A stretch of 64,000 bases of DNA from Microbacterium oxydans (GTDB taxonomy: Bacteria; Actinomycetota; Actinomycetes; Actinomycetales; Microbacteriaceae): contig NZ_BJOG01000010.1 of NCBI RefSeq assembly GCF_006540085.1, forward strand, positions 101,596-165,595, given 5' to 3'. Position numbers and translations under genes: made by a program. How positions within the stretch are numbered: the stretch's first letter is position 1; each line of letters starts with the position of its first letter. The notes beneath the pieces were generated by a model. The model was not told the origin of the DNA, searched no databases, and saw nothing but the letters and a program-made list of their open reading frames with translations. This document shows, in pieces, positions 1 to 7,463 of this stretch.

Positions 1-640
1 GAGATCACTACGATCTCGGGGCCTTCACCTTTTTAATCGCGCACGACTCGACAGATTCGGTCGAGAATATGCAGCCATCGGCTCACGGTCCGGGTGGACA
101 GCAGCGAAGTGCAGCACAGCGAGATCAGCAGGCTCCTCCACTCCGTGATGTTCCCGATCCAACGCATCGTGCAGGGCGAGAGTCATCTTCAAACGATTCT
201 GGCTGGGATAGTCACATGCTTCCGTGAACGCGCGACACGGCGACTCGACGGAACGTTGTATAGCTGCTGGCCGACCTCAGGCGGTGCGCCCGTCGCGGGT
301 CTGGGGTCCCCTGAGCGGCGGACGCACCTTGCGAGAACAGGGTTTGCGAACAGCGGAAGGGCCCTCACGAGGAGAGCTCCATCGCACTGCTAGTAAGAGC
401 CCCGCCGACCAGAACGACGCCTCCAAACTCCCCAGAAGTTCGGGCCGCGCTCTAGTCCGAACCGTACACCCGCGATACCCCCGCTACACCCCCCGTGATC
501 AACGCCTTCCAACTACTGCAGGGGACTTGGGTGGCACCGTAGCGTGTGCCTGCGGTGCGAGACCCTTCGAGGTGGCACCTCGGGGTGGCCGGAGAAACGT
601 ACCTGTGAGCGCGTACAGCTTGAGAGCGTACCGTCGGCAA
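1..640. other. No supportable gene; island edge sequence
   Basis: I see no convincing gene here. Reading frames are open in places, but their translations are rich in Arg, Pro, Gly and Ser without any recognisable domain and have no ribosome binding site at the start. The sequence is visibly less GC-biased than the rest of the window. A short hairpin (CGAGGT, loop GGC, ACCTCG) lies at 568-582. The stretch may hold the promoter of the two-gene unit that starts at 641, but I cannot point to a clear -35/-10 pair. Confidence 0.5.
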
Positions 641-1147
641 ATGAGTACACAACTGAAGAACGATTCCCCACTCGGGCTGGGGACGGTGCTCGTCGGATCT
701 CTGCCGGCGAAGCTGATGACCGACGAAGCGCCCGACCGTTACACCGTGGAAGCGGTGTTCACCCGCCAGGCAGATCGCGACGAAGTCACCGCGATCCATG
801 ACGGCACCACCCGCGATTACTTGTCGACGAAGGGGTATCCCACCGTCGAGTTGCACGTCTCGGATCGACGCCTCGAGATTTACAACACGAACCTGGAAGA
901 GCTCCGTGACGGCCTCGCACAGGTCATCGCCGAACACCTGTCGGAGATGACTGCAACGATTCGCGCCGAGCGCGAGGTCGCGTCCGCGAGGCTCAACGAT
1001 GCATCCGAGCGGGAGCAGGCACGCGCTGCCGCCGTTGCGGCGTTGGCGGAGTCGGTCACTTTCTCCTCCAGCACCCCGAACGCGGATGTCGATACCTCAG
1101 CGCGTGCAGATGATTGGATCAGCGAGGGCGGCGCCGCCCGCAGCTAG
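641..1147 (+). CDS. Unrecognised 168-aa protein upstream of desaturase
   Basis: I do not recognise this protein. It is about 168 residues if started at the ATG at 641; the frame is open further upstream to 224, but that extension looks non-coding. The first 80 residues look like a small beta-rich domain with the phrase YTVEAVFTRQADRDEV. Residues 85-140 are a charged, Ala/Glu/Arg-rich stretch likely to form a long helix or coiled coil. There is no signal peptide or membrane segment. The stop lies 25 bases before the desaturase start, so the two are probably cotranscribed and may be functional partners. No good Shine-Dalgarno sequence precedes the ATG, so the start is uncertain. Confidence 0.5.
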   Translation: MSTQLKNDSPLGLGTVLVGSLPAKLMTDEAPDRYTVEAVFTRQADRDEVTAIHDGTTRDYLSTKGYPTVELHVSDRRLEIYNTNLEELRDGLAQVIAEHLSEMTATIRAEREVASARLNDASEREQARAAAVAALAESVTFSSSTPNADVDTSARADDWISEGGAARS

Positions 1148-1172
1148 CGGACACATCCGCCTGGAGGTCATC

Positions 1173-2267
1173 ATGACTACCGTCCGCAGCACATATCCCC
1201 GCGACCGTTCGGACGCGGGACAACGGGTCGCGAGCCCGTTTACAGATCTCGCACAGCAAGTCCGGGACCGAGGTCTCCTACGACGCCGCTATGGGTACTA
1301 CTGGACGAAGCTGATCGCAGCTCCGGTGGTCGTCGCGGCGTGCCTCGCAGCGTTTGTGTGGATCGGTGAGTCGTGGTGGCAGCTGGTCACCGCGGCGGCA
1401 CTGGCGGTCGTGTTCACTCAGATCGCGTTCTTGGGGCATGATGCCGCGCACCGGCAGATCTTCTCTTCAGGGAAGTGGAACGATTGGGTGAGCATCGTCC
1501 TCGGGGACCTGCTCGTGGGCATGAGCTACGGGTGGTGGCAGCACAAACACACTCGCCACCACGCCAACCCGAACAAGCTCGATGCTGATCCGGATATCGA
1601 ACTGCCCGTGATCGCCGTCACGCCGGAGACTACGGCGAGGCACCGCAGTCCCCTGTTGCGATGGTTGCGCGGGCATCAAGGCCTGCTCTTCTTTCCGATC
1701 CTGCTGTTTGAGGGGCTGTCGTTGCATGCGTCGGGCGTTCGGCGCGTTCTCTCGGCTGGCAAGCTTCCGCGGCGGTGGGCGGAGATCCTCTTCCTGACAG
1801 TCCGGATCGGAGGGTACTTGCTGCTGGTGTTCGTGGTGCTCTCCCCAGGGATAGCGTTCGTGTTCCTTGCTGTCCAGCTGGGGTTGTTCGGGTTCTACAT
1901 GGGCATCTCGTTCGCGCCGAACCACAAGGGGATGCCCATCGTGCCGCGCGACATGAAACTGGACTTCCTCCGCCGCCAAGTGATGATGAGCCGCAACGTT
2001 CACGGAAGCCGTGCCCTAGACGTGCTCATGGGGGGCCTGAACTATCAGATCGAACACCACCTCTTTCCCTCGATGCCGCGCCCGCATCTGCGTCGCGCGG
2101 CCCCCCTCGTCGCCGCGTACTGTCACGACAACGGGGTGCCGTACGCTCAGGTCGGACTGCTCACGTCCTACAGAATCGTGGTCCGCTACATCAACCGTGT
2201 CGGACTAGGAGAACGCGACGTCTTCACCTGCCCGCTCATCCAGACGCGGACTGCCATCGGCGCGTAG
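1173..2267 (+). CDS. Membrane fatty-acid (acyl-CoA/acyl-lipid) desaturase
   Basis: This is a di-iron membrane desaturase that would place a double bond in an acyl chain at the inner membrane. All three histidine boxes are visible: HDAAH near residues 89-93, HKHTRHH near 124-130 and QIEHHLF near 292-298. Hydrophobic segments lie at about 47-65, 70-88, 173-187 and 205-250. The QIEHH form of the third box is typical of the linoleoyl-CoA/front-end-like group (FA_desaturase family). The 364-aa length is normal. I chose the ATG at 1173 because GGAGG stands six bases upstream; the frame is open further upstream but unsupported. Regiospecificity cannot be read from the sequence. It follows an unrecognised gene and sits in the accessory-looking edge of the window. 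Confidence 0.88.
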   Translation: MTTVRSTYPRDRSDAGQRVASPFTDLAQQVRDRGLLRRRYGYYWTKLIAAPVVVAACLAAFVWIGESWWQLVTAAALAVVFTQIAFLGHDAAHRQIFSSGKWNDWVSIVLGDLLVGMSYGWWQHKHTRHHANPNKLDADPDIELPVIAVTPETTARHRSPLLRWLRGHQGLLFFPILLFEGLSLHASGVRRVLSAGKLPRRWAEILFLTVRIGGYLLLVFVVLSPGIAFVFLAVQLGLFGFYMGISFAPNHKGMPIVPRDMKLDFLRRQVMMSRNVHGSRALDVLMGGLNYQIEHHLFPSMPRPHLRRAAPLVAAYCHDNGVPYAQVGLLTSYRIVVRYINRVGLGERDVFTCPLIQTRTAIGA

Positions 2268-2323
2268 ACCACATCATCGACGCCATCGACAACAGCGGCC
2301 TCGCGCTCCCGGGGAGGTTTTGA

Positions 2324-2680
2324 ATGGCGAAGTATCGATATCAGGCCGTGCGTGCGCTCCAGCCATCCCCGGAACACCGGACAACTGAAGATATGTTCAG
2401 CTCCAGTCGAATCGTGCGCCAGTATGAGTTAGGTCCTAGCCAAGCGCGTTCCGCGCGTCTGAGAAGATCGACGGATGCGGAACCTGTCGACATCACCAAC
2501 GCTGAGCGCCATGTCTGGGGCGAGGTGTCTGATGGGTGGCGGCTGCTCGATAGCCCGCAGTTCTCCGTGATCGAGGCGCGAGTGCCGGCAGAGGGCCCAG
2601 GGGACGCCGCTGACGCGCGAGGGCGAAAGCTCGACACATTCGCTCGACAGAAATCGGACGCAATGCCTGATTCGCGGTGA
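2324..2680 (+). CDS. Small hypothetical protein, possible cupin N-terminal remnant
   Basis: A strong GGGGAGG ribosome binding site supports the ATG at 2324 and a 118-aa product. The first 50 residues are basic and unrecognised. Residues 58-92 (ERHVWGEVSDGW, then SVIEARVPAEG) read like the opening strands of a small cupin protein of the kind that continues with a His-rich metal-binding motif. That continuation is absent; the protein instead ends in a charged tail. I infer a truncated or rearranged cupin gene next to the att-like tRNA fragment. It could also be a genuine small island protein with a chance resemblance. Confidence 0.4.
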   Translation: MAKYRYQAVRALQPSPEHRTTEDMFSSSRIVRQYELGPSQARSARLRRSTDAEPVDITNAERHVWGEVSDGWRLLDSPQFSVIEARVPAEGPGDAADARGRKLDTFARQKSDAMPDSR

Positions 2681-2765
2681 TTTGCGCTGATTGGATGACC
2701 CCACGGAAAGACCCGGTCAGCCAAAGATCGCGCAAACCAGCACAAGCTTTGTAGTAGGGGCGCCT

Positions 2766-2806
2766 GGCTCCCGGAGGTCGCAGGTTCAAATCCTGGCCCC
2801 GCAACA
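2766..2806 (+). other. tRNA 3'-half remnant (initiator tRNA-fMet-like), possible att site
   Basis: The stretch reads as the 3' half of a tRNA: variable loop AGGTC (2775-2779), T arm GCAGG-TTCAAAT-CCTGG (2780-2796), acceptor strand CCCCGCA (2797-2803), discriminator A, then CA. From memory this variable loop, T loop and acceptor match actinobacterial initiator tRNA-fMet best. There is one T-stem mismatch and no CCA end. No 5' half (D arm, 5' acceptor strand) can be found upstream. A 3' half-tRNA with foreign sequence on one side is the classic trace of site-specific integration. Confidence 0.6.
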
Positions 2807-2890
2807 AACGACAGCCCCTCCGACTCGGAGAAATCCAGTTCAGAGAGCCTTTCGCTTTCTCTGTTCATCCTGAACCGCATCAGCCGCAGC

Positions 2891-2911
2891 GGGCAGCGGG
2901 CAGCGGGCAGC
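2891..2911. repeat. Three tandem GGGCAGC units
   Basis: Three perfect head-to-tail copies of the heptamer GGGCAGC lie just past the stop codon of the arsC remnant. Their role is unknown; such short repeats can arise from replication slippage. Confidence 0.6.
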
Positions 2912-2914
2912 GAG

Positions 2915-3238
2915 TCAGAGGAGTTCGGCCACCAGGCGCTCGATCCGGGTGCGGATGTCGTCGCGGATGGGACGGACCGCTTCGATGCCCTGCCCTGCGG
3001 GGTCATCGAGCTTCCAGTCCTCGTAGCGCTTCCCTGGGAAGAGGGGGCAGGCATCTCCGCATCCCATCGTGATCACGACGTCCGACGCCTGGACGGCTTC
3101 GGTGGTGAGCACCTTCGGCGCCTCCGCCGCGATGTCGATACCGAGCTCGGCCATGGCGTCCACCGCGATCGGATTGATCTGATCGGCCGGTATGGACCCG
3201 GCGGGGGTCGAGACACGAATGGGCGCCCCGAGGGACGC
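2915..3238 (-). pseudogene. arsC-type arsenate reductase, N-terminally truncated
   Basis: The reading frame encodes the C-terminal two thirds of a low-molecular-weight phosphatase-type (thioredoxin-linked) arsenate reductase. It runs from about VSTPAGSIPADQINP through the second redox motif MGCGDACP to the C-terminal helix ending in VAEL. The first 40 to 45 residues, which carry the P-loop CX5R and catalytic cysteine in this family, are missing. The frame simply runs back into the 3' end of the neighbouring UPF0182 gene without a plausible start. A GTG at 3163 would give only 82 residues. I therefore call it a broken gene, probably cut by the event that built the adjacent island edge. Family members usually reduce arsenate; this copy cannot. 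Confidence 0.75.
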
Positions 3239-3260
3239 CCATTCGAATCGTTGCCGCAGG

Positions 3261-6167
3261 TCAGTTGCCCGCGGAGTCCAGCTCGATCAGCTTCTGGACC
3301 GCGGCAGTGAGGCGCTCGTCGGCCTCGGCGAACTTCGCGAGGTCACCCGCCTTGAGCGCGGTCTCGCGGTCGACCAGGGCCGCCTGAGCGGCCGCCAGTG
3401 CGTCCGCTTGGGCGTCCGTGGGCTGCGAGGGCTCCGTGGGGACCTCTCCGGTGTCCGGGACCTCGGCGTTCGGATCCGGCTCCACCGTGTCGTCACCGCC
3501 GGTCGCACCGGAATCACCGCCGAACAGCGTGTCGAGCGCTTCCGTGAGCGTGTTCTCGAACGCGACGCGATCACCGAACGCCACGAGCACCTTCTGCAGT
3601 CGCGGCAGCTGGGTTCCCTCGGACGACTGTACGTAGACGGGCTGCACGTAGAGCAGACCGCCACCGACGGGCAGCGTCAACAGGTTTCCGTAGATGACCT
3701 CGGACTCCCCCTGCTGGAGCAGGTTGAGCTGGGGGACCACCGACGTGTCGGAGTTGTACGTGTTCTGCACCTGGCCGGGACCGGGGACCGTGGTGTCGGT
3801 GTCGATCTCGAGCATGCGCAGCTGGCCGTAGCCGTCCGCCTTCACGCCCTTCTCCGACCCCGCATCGGAATCCACCGCGAGGTAGCCCATGAGCACGTCA
3901 CGGCTTCCTCCCGCGCCCTGCGAGTTCGGGATGAACGTGGAGAACATCGAGAATCTCGGGGCGTCCTGACCCGGCATCTGCATGGTCAGGTAGTACGGCG
4001 GCTGCAACATCGACTCGCTGCGCGGATCGTTCGGCGTCTGCCAGCGGTTGTCCTGCTGAGCGAACGATCCGGCCTTGTCGACGTGGTAGACGCCGAGGAT
4101 GTCGCGCTGCACCTTGAACAGGTCGGTCGGGTAGCGCACGTGACTCATGAGCTCACCGGACATCTCGCTGATCGGCTTCAGCGTCGACGGGTAGACCTTC
4201 TGCCAGGTCTTCAGCACCGGGTCCTCGTCGTCCCACGCGTACAGCGTCACCGAACCGTCATACGCGTCCACGGTCGCCTTGACCGAGTTGCGGATGTAGT
4301 TGATGTCGTCGATGGCGAGCGTCGGCGACGGGATGTTGGAGTCGGCGATCGCGTCCGACAGGCTCACGCTCGTCGAGTACGGGTAGGTCTGGCTGGTCGT
4401 GTAGCCGTCGACGATCCAGACGATACGGCCGTCCACCACGCTCGGGTACGGGTCGCTGTCGAGCTCGAGGTACGGCGCGACCTTCTGGACGCGCGTCTTG
4501 GGGTCGCGGTCGTAGAGGATCTGCGAGTCCTCGTTGACGAGGTTCGAGAACAGGATCTGCTCTGACTGGAACTTCAGCGCGTAGAGCAGCTTCGTGAACG
4601 TGTCGCCGATCTTCGGACCGCCGTCGCCCTCGAACGTGGTCTTCGTCTCACTCGAGCCGTCCTTGCCGCGCGGGTAGTCGATCTCCGCGGGCTCGGAGTC
4701 CTTGGGGGCGCCGACGATCGAGTACTCGGGCGAGTTCTCGCCGAAGTACACACGCGGTTCGAAGTTCTCGCGGTCGGACAGGAAGCCCGAGGTCGGGATG
4801 CCGCGCTCGAGGAACACGGGCTCGCCGTCGGTGGTGCGCTGGTTGCCCGCGGCGGCCACGAGACCGTAGCCGTGCGTGTACACCGCGACACGGTTGTTCC
4901 AGTTGTCGCCGTCGCCGAGGCCCGACATGTCGAGGTCGCGCACAGACACCACGGTGTCCTGCATCTTGCCGTCGATCTCGTAGCGGTCCACGTCCATCGT
5001 GGTCTGGAACTGGTAATAGCCGCGGTACTGCTCGAGCTGACGCACCGTCGGCGGGATCACCTTCGGGTCCATGATGCGCGTCGAAGCGGTGGTCTCGGCG
5101 TCTGCGCGCAGCTGGCCGGCCTCGGCGTCCGTCTTGGCGGCGAACGGCGTGGTCTCGAGGTCTGCCACCCCGTACGCCTCCTTGGTGCCGTCGATGTTCC
5201 GCTGGTAGTACTCGGCCTGGTAGGCGTTCTGGTTCGGCTTCACCTGGAACGTGGTGACGACCCAGGGGTAACCGATGCCCACGACGAGCGATGCCACGAT
5301 CAGCAGGGCGGTCGCCGCCAGCGGGAAGCGCCAGCGCCCGATGACGGCGGTGACGAAGAAGAGTATCGCCACGACGGCGGCGATGATGGCGAGGATCGCG
5401 AGACCGGGGATCGTCGCGTTGACGCCCGTGTAGGCCGCACCGGTGATGCGGTCGTCGGGCTCGACGAGGGTCTTGTACTGGTCGAGCCAGAGGCTGGCGG
5501 CCTGCACGAGCAGGTAGAGGCCGGCGATCACCGCGAGCTGGATGCGGGCGGGCTTCGAGATGCGCAGCTCGCCCTGGCCGATGCGCACAGAGCCGTACAG
5601 GTACGACACCAGCGCGGTCACCAGCAGCGAGAGCAGGAGCACCGCGGAGACGAACGCGAGCAGGATCGAGTAGAACGGCATCGCGAACATGTAGAAGCCG
5701 GTGTCGATGCCGAACTGGGGGTCGACGTCGGACGTCGCCACACCGTTGGCCCAGAGCCAGACCGTCTTCCACTGCCCGGCGGCAGCGAAACCGGCGAAGA
5801 GACCGAAGAAGATCGGCATGCCCCACATCGCCAGGCGACGGAGCGGTTCGATGACCTCCTGGTAGCGGTCCAGCTGCGAACTGAGCCGGACGTACACGGG
5901 ACGGAGCCGGTAGGCGAGCTGGATGACGACGAACAGCGGCACGGCCATCCCGAGGAAGCCGACCACGAACATCACCGCCGTGGCGATCCACTGCGTCGTG
6001 AGGACGCCGGTGAAGCCCACCTGGTCGAACCAGAGGAATTCCGTGTAGAGGGAGGCGAACACGAAGAACACCGCGATCAGTGCGGCGATGATCACCAGTG
6101 AGATGCCGAGGATACGTCGGGACGTTCGAGGCGTGGCCGGATTCGGAGCTGAGGGCGAGGAGGTCAC
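3261..6167 (-). CDS. UPF0182 family membrane protein
   Basis: A 968-aa integral membrane protein of the UPF0182 family, a large protein of unknown function found widely in Actinobacteria. After a short Pro/Ser-rich cytoplasmic tail, about seven hydrophobic segments occupy residues 18-310, including runs such as ISLVIIAALIAVFFVFASL. The middle is a long extracellular domain rich in Tyr, Asp and Thr. The last 90 residues are Asp/Glu/Pro-rich and then helical. Length is normal for the family. The GTG at 6167 is preceded by GGAGGG, and a TAGGAT -10 box lies six bases upstream, so the mRNA is predicted to be leaderless. The gene stands downstream of the PDZ protease in the same orientation, as in M. 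tuberculosis Rv3193c/Rv3194c. Confidence 0.93.
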   Translation of the reverse strand: MTSSPSAPNPATPRTSRRILGISLVIIAALIAVFFVFASLYTEFLWFDQVGFTGVLTTQWIATAVMFVVGFLGMAVPLFVVIQLAYRLRPVYVRLSSQLDRYQEVIEPLRRLAMWGMPIFFGLFAGFAAAGQWKTVWLWANGVATSDVDPQFGIDTGFYMFAMPFYSILLAFVSAVLLLSLLVTALVSYLYGSVRIGQGELRISKPARIQLAVIAGLYLLVQAASLWLDQYKTLVEPDDRITGAAYTGVNATIPGLAILAIIAAVVAILFFVTAVIGRWRFPLAATALLIVASLVVGIGYPWVVTTFQVKPNQNAYQAEYYQRNIDGTKEAYGVADLETTPFAAKTDAEAGQLRADAETTASTRIMDPKVIPPTVRQLEQYRGYYQFQTTMDVDRYEIDGKMQDTVVSVRDLDMSGLGDGDNWNNRVAVYTHGYGLVAAAGNQRTTDGEPVFLERGIPTSGFLSDRENFEPRVYFGENSPEYSIVGAPKDSEPAEIDYPRGKDGSSETKTTFEGDGGPKIGDTFTKLLYALKFQSEQILFSNLVNEDSQILYDRDPKTRVQKVAPYLELDSDPYPSVVDGRIVWIVDGYTTSQTYPYSTSVSLSDAIADSNIPSPTLAIDDINYIRNSVKATVDAYDGSVTLYAWDDEDPVLKTWQKVYPSTLKPISEMSGELMSHVRYPTDLFKVQRDILGVYHVDKAGSFAQQDNRWQTPNDPRSESMLQPPYYLTMQMPGQDAPRFSMFSTFIPNSQGAGGSRDVLMGYLAVDSDAGSEKGVKADGYGQLRMLEIDTDTTVPGPGQVQNTYNSDTSVVPQLNLLQQGESEVIYGNLLTLPVGGGLLYVQPVYVQSSEGTQLPRLQKVLVAFGDRVAFENTLTEALDTLFGGDSGATGGDDTVEPDPNAEVPDTGEVPTEPSQPTDAQADALAAAQAALVDRETALKAGDLAKFAEADERLTAAVQKLIELDSAGN

Positions 6168-6173
6168 CCCTCC

Positions 6174-6179
6174 ATCCTA
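6174..6179 (-). promoter_or_regulatory. -10 box TAGGAT, six bases before GTG of UPF0182 gene
   Basis: TAGGAT on the minus strand ends six bases before the start codon, so the +1 would fall at or next to the GTG. The gap is GGAGGG, which could act as a Shine-Dalgarno sequence only on longer transcripts. Confidence 0.5.
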
Positions 6180-6253
6180 GGCATCGCTCACTGTGCGCAG
6201 GCTGTCATCCCGGTCACGGGGCGGTCACGGCGTGGTCGCAGCAGCTTCCGCGC

Positions 6254-7345
6254 TCACCGGCCGGCGACGTCGCACGTCGGGAGCGCAGCGACGTCTCCGT
6301 CGTCGGCGATCACCTGCAGGGCGGCCAGCGACTCGTCGAGGGTCGCCGTGCGGATCACCTGAAGCCCGTCGGGCACATGACCCACGACCTCGTCGCAGTT
6401 GTCGGCCGGCGCGAGGAAGTACTCCGCTCCGGCATCTCTGGCGCCGTAGAGCTTCTGCCGGATGCCGCCGATCGGGCCGACGGTGCCGGCCGCGTCGATC
6501 GTTCCGGTACCGGCGATGTCCTTGCCGCCGTTGAGCTCGCCCTCGGTGAGCGTGTCGATGATGCCGAGTGCGAACATCATCCCGGCGCTCGGCCCGCCGA
6601 CGTTGTCGAGCTGGATCGTCACGTCGATCTCGAAGTCGTAGTCGGTGCGGAGGGTGATGCCGATGAGCCAGGCGGTCTTGTCCCCCTCGGTGTGCTCCTC
6701 CGGGGTGACCTCGACGGTCTGCTCGGCGCCGTCGCGCACCACGGTGAGCTGCACCGGGGCTCCTCCCGCCGCCTGGATCGCCTCTCTCAGCTGGGTGGCC
6801 GAGGTGAGGGCCGTGCCGTCGATCGCGGTGATCACGTCGTCGGCTTCCAGGACGCCGTCGGCCGGCGAGTCCGCGACGGCATCGACCACCACGACCTGCG
6901 CGCCGGTGTCATAGCCGAGCTCGTTCAGCGCTGCCGCCGTCGCCTCGTGCTGGGAGTCGACCATCAGTGTGGCGTTGCGCTCATCGCGCTGTTCGGTGGT
7001 CACGCCCTGGGGGAACACGGAATCGAGCGGGACGACCGCCTTCGACGAGTCCATCCAGGCCAGAGCGAGCTCGAACCAGCTCGGAGTCCGCTCACGGTTG
7101 CCGACGACCTGCACCGTGGTCAGATCGAGGGTGCCGGCGGTCTCGAACGTCTCCGCGCCTTCGACGCTGATGAGCGGCACCTGCTCGCCGTCCGCGCCCT
7201 TCGCGGTGCCGAGCGTGTCGTACACCGGCCCCGGCCGCTGGATCACATAGGGCGACGGAAGGAAGGTGAGCAGGACCAGCGCGAGGAGCGCGACGATCAG
7301 CGCCCAGACTCCGAGTCCGAGCTTCCCAGACCGCGTTCGATCCAC
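6254..7345 (-). CDS. YlbL-type PDZ / Lon-like (S16) serine protease
   Basis: A membrane-anchored protease of the YlbL/SepM group. Residues 10-30 are one transmembrane helix. A PDZ domain lies around 145-215 (ADSPADGVLEADDVITAIDG). A Lon-type S16 peptidase domain occupies about 235-345 with the catalytic serine in GGPSAGMMF (Ser253) and lysine in GGIRQK (Lys298). There is no ATPase domain, as usual for this family. I placed the start at the GTG at 7345 because GGAGG precedes it by seven bases; an upstream GTG at 7378 lacks such a site. The 363-aa length is normal. The likely role is quality control or processing of secreted or membrane proteins; the substrate is unknown. It is divergent from the DUF2342 gene, as in Rv3194c/Rv3195. 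Confidence 0.9.
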   Translation of the reverse strand: MDRTRSGKLGLGVWALIVALLALVLLTFLPSPYVIQRPGPVYDTLGTAKGADGEQVPLISVEGAETFETAGTLDLTTVQVVGNRERTPSWFELALAWMDSSKAVVPLDSVFPQGVTTEQRDERNATLMVDSQHEATAAALNELGYDTGAQVVVVDAVADSPADGVLEADDVITAIDGTALTSATQLREAIQAAGGAPVQLTVVRDGAEQTVEVTPEEHTEGDKTAWLIGITLRTDYDFEIDVTIQLDNVGGPSAGMMFALGIIDTLTEGELNGGKDIAGTGTIDAAGTVGPIGGIRQKLYGARDAGAEYFLAPADNCDEVVGHVPDGLQVIRTATLDESLAALQVIADDGDVAALPTCDVAGR

Positions 7346-7463
7346 TGCATTCCTCCGTCGTTCGCGAGCGGCGTACACCGATCTGCCCGCATCGGGTTCG
7401 CGCGCAGAAACCTGTGACTAGCGTAGATGCCACGGCAACAGAACTGCTGAGAGGGCGAGTGAC

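Noticed and set aside
94..393. 99-codon open frame at the start of the window
   Set aside because: No recognisable domain, no ribosome binding site before the GTG, and a composition shift half way. I cannot support it as a gene.
224..640. Upstream extension of the frame of the gene at 641 (139 further codons)
   Set aside because: The added residues are Arg/Pro/Ser-rich and shapeless, with no ribosome binding site, while the part after 641 looks like a protein. I kept the shorter start.
2493..2807. Minus-strand frame containing GQDLNLRPPG
   Set aside because: This peptide is the reverse-strand reading of a tRNA T arm and is a well-known false gene; it served as evidence for the tRNA fragment instead.
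3192..4565. Long plus-strand frame opposite the UPF0182 gene
   Set aside because: An antisense shadow of high-GC coding sequence: Arg/Val/Asp-rich and low in hydrophobic order. The minus strand encodes a clear membrane protein.
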